From contig JAISGE010000208.1 in assembly GCA_031263265.1 (NCBI GenBank), forward strand, positions 1-10,000: a DNA stretch of 10,000 nt, given 5' to 3'. This stretch comes from Treponema sp. GTDB lineage: Bacteria; Spirochaetota; Spirochaetia; Treponematales; Breznakiellaceae. The notes under the pieces were generated by a model. It had not been told where the DNA came from. It ran no database searches and was given only the letters and a program-made list of their open reading frames with translations. The translations under genes were made by a program, and so were the position numbers. This document shows positions 6,404 through 10,000 of the stretch, one piece after another (positions within the stretch are counted from its first letter, which is position 1; every line of letters begins with the position of its first letter).

Positions 6404-7684
6404 ATGCATGATAGGTATGCTGCACTGGAAAAAGGTTTTACTGCCCCTATTCGGGATGTTCTATGGGGGCATATATACCTTACACCCGCGCTGGAAGCCT
6501 TGACTAAATCCGCGCCGTTCATGCGCTTGCATAGGATTTTTCAATTAGGACCGACCCATTGTGTATATCCGGGTGCAACCCATACCCGGGCAGCTCATTC
6601 GGTGGGGGTCTATCATCTTGCCCGAAGACTGCTTCGTAACTTCCTGGAACAGGGTGCTGACGTATGGGTTAGTCCTGAAGGGATTCGTTCATTTCTATGT
6701 GCGGCTCTCCTGCATGATCTGGGTCATTTTCCCTATGCCCATTCCCTTAAGGAACTACCCTTGGAAGATCACGAGGCATTGACCGGTATCAGGCTTTTAC
6801 GCGAGCCGCTTAAAAGCCTGATAGGGGCAAGCGGGGCAGATCCCTATCTAACCGCGGCGATTATCAATACCGCGCTTCCCGGGGGAGAGGAAAAGGAACT
6901 GCGGTTCTATCGGAAATTGCTGTCCGGGGCCTTGGATCCGGATAAACTGGACTACTTAAACCGGGATGCCCGGTATTGCGGGGTTCCTTACGGCGCTCAG
7001 GATGTGGATTTTATTCTTTCCCGGTTGCGTCCGCATCCTGAGCGAGGGGTGGATATTGATTCACGGGGTATTCCTAGTGTGGAATCGGTCCTTTTTTCCA
7101 AATACCTGATGTATAAAACGGTTTATTGGCATGCTTCGGTCCGATCCGCTACCGCGATGATTAAAAAAGCGATTCTTCAGGGCCTTGAGCAGGGGCTCAT
7201 TCCCCAAGAAAAACTCTATGATCTGGATGATCAGGGCCTCTTTGCCCTTTTGGCAGGTTTAGGGGATCCCTTCTTTGCCCTGGGTGAGAAAGTTCGGGAT
7301 GGCCGTCTCTATATGGTTGCCGCAGAATTCCCCTATGATGCTGCTTGTCACCAGGAACTCTTGCATATTACCAGCCGTTCCCAGTATGAGGAGACATTAG
7401 CGGTAGATTTTTCTGAGGCTTTTGGGGTTCGTATACAGCCGGAAGAGGTGATTATCGATATACCTGAACAAATTACCTTTGAAACCGGTCTTTATGTACG
7501 GGACGAAGGGTGTTATTTTGAGCAGAGTTCTGGTATTTTTAAGGCTGAAACCGTGAACGCCTTTATAAAATCGTTACAAGTTATCCGTATTTTTGTAGAT
7601 CCGGCTTATATGACCGGGTATGGCAGCAATGAGTATGCCGCGTTACTCTACGAGATATTGCATACCAAGAGAAAATGGGTATAG
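6404..7684 (+). CDS. HD-domain phosphohydrolase (COG1078, YdhJ/dNTPase-like)
   Basis: 426 residues, cytoplasmic, no signal peptide. The metal-binding HD motif is complete: H65 in ATHTRAAHSVGVYHLARR, H104-D105 in ALLHDLGHFPYAH, and the later aspartates in LDPDKLDYLNRDA (177-189). The order H...HD...DYLxRDA is typical of the SAMHD1/dGTPase-related HD phosphohydrolases, which cleave nucleotides or (deoxy)nucleoside triphosphates. It is not an HD-GYP cyclic-di-GMP phosphodiesterase, since the GYP block is absent. The true substrate cannot be read from sequence. The C-terminal part (about 240-426) resembles the accessory region of COG1078 proteins. ATG 6404 is the first possible start after an in-frame TGA at 6389, but its ribosome site is poor. 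It lies 26 bases after the small-subunit gene and 27 before the ComFB gene, so cotranscription with both is likely. Confidence 0.9.
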   Translation: MHDRYAALEKGFTAPIRDVLWGHIYLTPALEALTKSAPFMRLHRIFQLGPTHCVYPGATHTRAAHSVGVYHLARRLLRNFLEQGADVWVSPEGIRSFLCAALLHDLGHFPYAHSLKELPLEDHEALTGIRLLREPLKSLIGASGADPYLTAAIINTALPGGEEKELRFYRKLLSGALDPDKLDYLNRDARYCGVPYGAQDVDFILSRLRPHPERGVDIDSRGIPSVESVLFSKYLMYKTVYWHASVRSATAMIKKAILQGLEQGLIPQEKLYDLDDQGLFALLAGLGDPFFALGEKVRDGRLYMVAAEFPYDAACHQELLHITSRSQYEETLAVDFSEAFGVRIQPEEVIIDIPEQITFETGLYVRDEGCYFEQSSGIFKAETVNAFIKSLQVIRIFVDPAYMTGYGSNEYAALLYEILHTKRKWV

Positions 7685-7711
7685 TTATAAATAGGGGAGT
7701 GACTTGCCGAA

Positions 7712-8578
7712 TTGCACTTTGACAGACCTTATTTAAAAATGAAAAAAAACCATGGTCATGTTGTTACACGAACCGTGTTCTTGAAAGACCATTTGTATCG
7801 TCAGTGCGTCTGTACTGAAAGAAGTGCAATAGTCAAGACACCGTGGAGTCACGACATGGGATTTTATAATAGTAACGAAGATAAGGTTACTGCTAAAGTG
7901 AACGTTATTTTCGATCTAATCGAAAAGGGAGGTAATCCGCAAAACATCTGTACCTGCAACCAATGCCGTACCGATACTATCTGTTATGTGCTTAACCGTA
8001 TGGAACCTCATTATGTGGTTTCAAACCGGGGGCTTGCCAGAATTGCAGGGGAATCAATTAAATATCAGCAAAAAGAGGCTGATATGGTCAGCTTGATATA
8101 CGAGGGGATGAAACAGGTCAATCGTCACATGCGGCCTTTTGCTGAACATAACCATACCGAGGATAGTTTGTTGAACAGTAATAAACCGGTGTTCATGGTC
8201 CCTGCGATAATCGGACGGATATTCAACGGTACGAATTTTGCGCCTTTGGAACAGGCTCAGATAGAACTCTTGCATGAACAGGTCTTGGTCCCCATGATAG
8301 ACAGTAATTGGCAAAATCCCTATAATCTGGTCAGTTATATTGCGGGGATTTTTACCTTTTTGCCCTATCCGCTACCTGCGGAATCCAAAGGCATCCATAA
8401 AAATATGGGCTTTTCTCTCATCATGAATGCCCCAGGGTTTGAAGAACTGCGCTACAGCTTTGAAGTGCCGGTAATCAGTAATATATTTGCAAGGGAAGCT
8501 GTTTCTCTAGAACGAATTTTCAGATTGCCGGATCTGTATATGTTTCCTCCTAGTGATGAAGCACAAACCGTTGCCTAA
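7712..8578 (+). CDS. ComFB-domain protein with long C-terminal extension
   Basis: 288 residues. Residues about 58-112 match ComFB: KVNVIFDLIEKGGNPQNICT, then the cysteine cluster C80-x-C82-x-x-C85 with C91, then YVLNRMEPHYVVSNRG. Bacillus ComFB is a zinc protein of the competence operon, and ComFB proteins in cyanobacteria have been reported as cyclic dinucleotide receptors, so a second-messenger role is possible. A further C-x-C (32, 34) lies upstream. Residues 115-288 are not family-assignable by eye; they contain WQNPYNLVSYIAGIFTFLPY and EELRYSFEVPVISNIFAREA. The start is a TTG at 7712 with GGGGAG (7694-7699) about 12 bases upstream; an in-frame TGA at 7700 rules out earlier starts, and ATG 7739 is the alternative with no ribosome site. 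Not part of a visible competence operon; its neighbour is the HD phosphohydrolase. Confidence 0.8.
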   Translation: MHFDRPYLKMKKNHGHVVTRTVFLKDHLYRQCVCTERSAIVKTPWSHDMGFYNSNEDKVTAKVNVIFDLIEKGGNPQNICTCNQCRTDTICYVLNRMEPHYVVSNRGLARIAGESIKYQQKEADMVSLIYEGMKQVNRHMRPFAEHNHTEDSLLNSNKPVFMVPAIIGRIFNGTNFAPLEQAQIELLHEQVLVPMIDSNWQNPYNLVSYIAGIFTFLPYPLPAESKGIHKNMGFSLIMNAPGFEELRYSFEVPVISNIFAREAVSLERIFRLPDLYMFPPSDEAQTVA

Positions 8579-8608
8579 TTGCCTGGTATTACCGAAGGGT
8601 TAACCTAT

Positions 8609-8681
8609 TCGGAGGAGGGGGATTTGAACCCCCGACATCCAGCTCCCAAAGCTGGCGGTATAGCCACTAGCCTATCCTCCG
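8609..8681 (-). tRNA. tRNA-Pro (anticodon TGG)
   Basis: 73-nt tRNA fold on the minus strand. Acceptor CGGAGGA (8675-8681) pairs fully with TCCTCCG (8610-8616), with A as discriminator (8609). The anticodon stem CCAGC/GCTGG encloses TTTGGGA, giving TGG (8646-8648), which reads proline CCN codons. The T arm is GGGGG-TTCAAAT-CCCCC and the variable loop is 5 nt. The D arm is weak: only two standard pairs (G10-C25, G11-C24) are evident, although the GG of the D loop is present. CCA is not encoded. It is convergent with the ComFB gene, 30 bases from its stop. Confidence 0.95.
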
Positions 8682-8688
8682 TAGCTTT

Positions 8689-8718
8689 AGTATACGCAAA
8701 ATGACGGGGAATAGTCAA
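8689..8718 (-). promoter_or_regulatory. Promoter of tRNA-Pro
   Basis: On the minus strand: TTGACT (8713-8718), an 18-base spacer, TATACT (8689-8694). Both boxes are close to consensus. Only seven bases separate the -10 box from the first base of the mature tRNA, so the predicted transcript has almost no 5' leader. Confidence 0.7.
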
Positions 8719-8820
8719 TCCGGTAGAGGATAAACAGGCAAAGGTAGCAACTACACGGTTCCATAAAGCTGAAACCCATCGACCGCATTATTTTTTCGCC
8801 AAATTCAGGTTTGGTGTTTC

Positions 8821-8834
8821 TAAACCCGGGTTTA
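8821..8834. repeat. 14-bp perfect palindrome
   Basis: TAAACCCGGGTTTA lies 23 bases downstream of the stop of the XRE gene. It could be a protein site or form a short hairpin. No T-run follows on either strand, so it is not a standard terminator. A second small inverted repeat (7 pairs with one wobble, 8797-8803 with 8810-8816) lies just beyond it. The rest of 8695-8856 shows no convincing gene. Confidence 0.4.
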
Positions 8835-8856
8835 TCACTTCCACACCTGCCTGTAA

Positions 8857-9177
8857 CTAATCCGTACATTTACCGGAAAGGGCTTTTTGTATGGCTTCGG
8901 TGACTACCTGCTCAATATTATGTGCTACGGTCTGATACAGCCGTTCCAGAGCCGCCTCCCGTGTGGGACCTGCCGAAAAAAGTTGATAGGTTTCAATTTC
9001 CAGCGCCCTTGCAATCCGCTCCAGTATTTCGGGGGTGGGAAACTTGCGGGACACCTCAATCATAACGATATATTGGGTAGTAATGTCCGCCTTTTCCACC
9101 AGTTTAGCTTGGGTCAAACCGCGTTTCCGGCGGTTTCCCTTAATATTTTTTTCCAGTATATCCCTAATGTTTTCCAT
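8857..9177 (-). CDS. XRE-family (Cro/cI-type) DNA-binding regulator
   Basis: 106-residue protein with one helix-turn-helix domain of the HTH_3 type (about residues 8-66): NIKGNRRKRGLTQAKLVEKA then DITTQYIVMIEVSRKFPTPE and ILERIARALEIETYQLFSAG. The R-x-x-R-G-L-T-Q-x-x-L-x-E-K-A start and the IE...P..E.L..IA.ALE end are diagnostic. The C-terminal tail (70-106, EAALERLYQTVAHNIEQVVT and onward) is helical-looking and may serve dimerisation; no ligand domain is seen. ATG 9177 has only a weak ribosome site (AGGCCGGA). It is a lone minus-strand gene with no toxin or phage partner beside it. Its promoter lies within an 11-bp inverted repeat, which suggests autoregulation. Its targets are unknown. Confidence 0.9.
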   Translation of the reverse strand: MENIRDILEKNIKGNRRKRGLTQAKLVEKADITTQYIVMIEVSRKFPTPEILERIARALEIETYQLFSAGPTREAALERLYQTVAHNIEQVVTEAIQKALSGKCTD

Positions 9178-9189
9178 AAATCCGGCCTG

Positions 9190-9233
9190 TTTGCCAATAA
9201 AGCAATAATAGACGTTTTATAGTTATTGGCAAA
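9190..9233. promoter_or_regulatory. Candidate XRE operator: paired 11-bp inverted repeat
   Basis: TTTGCCAATAA (9190-9200) and its exact reverse complement TTATTGGCAAA (9223-9233) are separated by 22 bases. One arm contains the -35 box and the other covers the predicted transcription start. That is the layout expected of two half-sites, or two operators, bound by a dimeric repressor. The most likely binder is the XRE protein encoded next to it. Confidence 0.6.
9205..9232 (-). promoter_or_regulatory. Promoter of the XRE gene
   Basis: On the minus strand: TTGCCA (9227-9232), 16-base spacer, TATTAT (9205-9210). Each box has one mismatch to consensus. The predicted start is near 9198, about 20 nt before the ATG. 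Confidence 0.55.
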
Positions 9234-9312
9234 TTGCCGTTAAGACGATTATAGCGGCCTTATTAACATTTTTTCTTATGGCTTTTTACCACTATTGGGT
9301 GAGAATTCAGGC

Positions 9313-9352
9313 CAAAACCGCTGGAAGGATCCATAGGGGCCACCAGCGTTTT
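9313..9352. repeat. Imperfect inverted repeat (bulged hairpin)
   Basis: AAAACCGCTGG (within 9313-9324) pairs with CCAGCGTTTT (9343-9352), ten pairs with a single bulged C, around an 18-base centre. A second overlapping pair, CCATAGG (9331-9337) and CCTATGG (9361-9367), competes with it. The TTTT end would suit a plus-strand terminator, but no plus-strand gene ends nearby. The purpose is unknown. Confidence 0.4.
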
Positions 9353-9512
9353 GATACCCACCTATGGCAGGAAGCCTACCCTTGAGGGCAGGTACATCTT
9401 GTTTTGGGGAGCTTGGGGAAAAGGGACGAGGAGAAGGTTCAGGTGTCGTCTGTTGGCACTGTTATGTCAATCCTCTTGATACTTTTGCTCCAAGTTGATA
9501 AACTATGTACGT

Positions 9513-9534
9513 TATCTGCCATATATGGCGGATA
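9513..9534. repeat. 22-bp near-perfect palindrome
   Basis: The centre is the perfect 12-mer GCCATATATGGC (9518-9529), flanked by TATC (9513-9516) and GATA (9531-9534) with one T/G pair between (9517, 9530). It lies about 50 bases upstream of the promoter of the DUF2147 gene. It may be a regulator site or a fold-back element. Confidence 0.45.
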
Positions 9535-9580
9535 TAAGGAGTTAGGCGCAATAGGGCCTAAAATTTATTGGAAAAATATG

Positions 9581-9609
9581 TTGACAAAATGAAAATTTCA
9601 AAATATCAT
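9581..9609 (+). promoter_or_regulatory. Sigma70-type promoter of the DUF2147 gene
   Basis: Perfect -35 TTGACA (9581-9586), 17-base spacer, TATCAT (9604-9609). The predicted start is near 9616, about 20 nt before the ATG. The spacer contains a small inverted repeat TGAAAATTTCA (9590-9600), a possible operator. Confidence 0.7.
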
Positions 9610-9635
9610 GATTTTATGAAAAAGGATAGAAACTG

Positions 9636-10000
9636 ATGAATAGATATTGCTTTATCATGGTATTGTTTTTTATGGGCATTATCTGGACAAATGCACAGGA
9701 ATTAGAAGGCTTATGGTTAACTACCAATGGAGAAAGTATTGTTCAAATATATAAGGTGAATAATGTTTTATATCAAGGGCGGCTAATATGGACTGCGGAC
9801 CAAAGTGATGAAGCAAAAAATTATCATGGTTCTATGGTTTTAATAGATTTTGAACAAATAGACACAACAGTTTTCAAAGGACAGGTAAACGATCCGGAAA
9901 AACAAAGAACCTATAGCTGTACAATTACGATGAAAAACGAAAACGCATTAGACCTGCGGGGATATATAGGAATTCCACTATTTGGAAGGACAGAATATTG
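9636..10000 (+). CDS. Secreted DUF2147-family protein, partial at right edge
   Basis: 121 codons are visible before the window ends. The N-terminus is a signal peptide (MNRYCFIMVLFFMGIIWTNA, cleavage probably after about residue 20-21), with no lipobox, so the product should be a periplasmic or exported soluble protein. The mature part follows the DUF2147 pattern: EGLWLTTNGESIVQIYKVNN, LYQGRLIW, then NDPEKQRTYSCTITM and LDLRGYIGIPLFGRTEYW-type ending. The family is widespread and of unknown function; its fold is a small beta-barrel-like domain. Typical members are about 120-160 residues, so little is missing. AAGGA (9622-9626) sits nine bases before the ATG. The stop of a 6-codon frame (ATG 9616, MKKDRN) overlaps the ATG as TGATG, perhaps by chance. 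Base use is clearly more AT-rich than in the genes to the left, which may hint at a separate origin. Confidence 0.85.
   Translation, partial: MNRYCFIMVLFFMGIIWTNAQELEGLWLTTNGESIVQIYKVNNVLYQGRLIWTADQSDEAKNYHGSMVLIDFEQIDTTVFKGQVNDPEKQRTYSCTITMKNENALDLRGYIGIPLFGRTEY

Larger units (their letters stand above)
9234..9580. other. Gene-poor spacer with inverted repeats and a broken reading frame
   Basis: No convincing intact gene is seen here. On the minus strand the frame from 9397 to 9263 reads MYLPSRVGFLP, an in-frame TAG (9362-9364), then VGIKTLVAPMDPSSGFGLNS and a stop at 9263. The frame is also open upstream of 9397 for about 20 codons. It has a somewhat protein-like look but no ribosome site and no recognised family. 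On the plus strand a 62-codon frame (TTG 9404 to 9592) has no ribosome site and is probably chance. The region could be a gene relic or part of a dispersed repeat. It is GC-richer than the AT-rich gene that follows. Confidence 0.4.

Noticed and set aside
8687..8869. 60-codon minus-strand frame after the XRE gene
   Set aside because: Overlaps the XRE stop and runs through the tRNA promoter to its -10 box; no ribosome site, Cys-rich random-looking product.
8857..9177. XRE gene as antitoxin or phage repressor
   Set aside because: No toxin-like partner or phage gene lies next to it on either side within the window.
9404..9592. 62-codon plus-strand frame starting with TTG
   Set aside because: No ribosome site, no family, and it ends inside the promoter of the DUF2147 gene. 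Considered chance.
1..10000. CRISPR array, insertion sequence or prophage
   Set aside because: No regularly spaced direct repeats, transposase motif, terminal repeats or phage structural gene was seen.

Overview
The window reads as a chromosomal segment of a diderm bacterium, most likely a spirochaete of the Treponema type. Three things point that way: an rpmH-rnpA-yidD-yidC-jag cluster that is not attached to dnaA, a YidC with the large periplasmic domain of diderm bacteria, and the local mixture of a ComFB-domain protein, a DUF2147 protein and a sodium-pump decarboxylase beta subunit. Base composition is balanced to GC-rich over most of the window and becomes clearly AT-rich after about 9,560. 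The species assignment is inference from gene content.

Left end (1-1237, minus strand): a biotin uptake operon made of bioY (the substrate-binding S component) and the start of its ECF-type ATPase gene (bioM/ecfA-like), which runs off the left edge. A strong promoter reads into bioY. A short inverted repeat covers its predicted start point and is a good candidate for a biotin-responsive operator.

Middle (1422-8578, plus strand): a continuous run of nine genes on one strand, with gaps of at most 143 nt. It starts at a near-consensus promoter before rpmH. First come rpmH, rnpA, yidD, yidC and jag/khpB, which serve the ribosome, RNase P and membrane protein insertion. Then come a Na+-pumping decarboxylase beta subunit and a 46-residue single-pass membrane protein that looks like its small subunit. 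Last come an HD-domain phosphohydrolase and a ComFB-domain protein with a long extra C-terminal half.

Right end (8609-10000): tRNA-Pro(UGG) on the minus strand, with a promoter placed almost at the 5' end of the mature tRNA. Next is a small XRE-type regulator on the minus strand, with an 11-bp perfect inverted repeat bracketing its promoter. About 350 nt follow without a convincing gene but with several inverted repeats and a broken reading frame. A secreted DUF2147 protein gene, driven by a strong promoter, runs off the right edge.

No phage, insertion sequence, CRISPR array or defence cassette is visible, and I do not claim an undescribed system. The items most worth following up are the bioY operator, the XRE operator, the HD/ComFB pair, the orphan beta-plus-small-subunit sodium pump pair, and the possible relic or dispersed repeat at 9,263-9,500.
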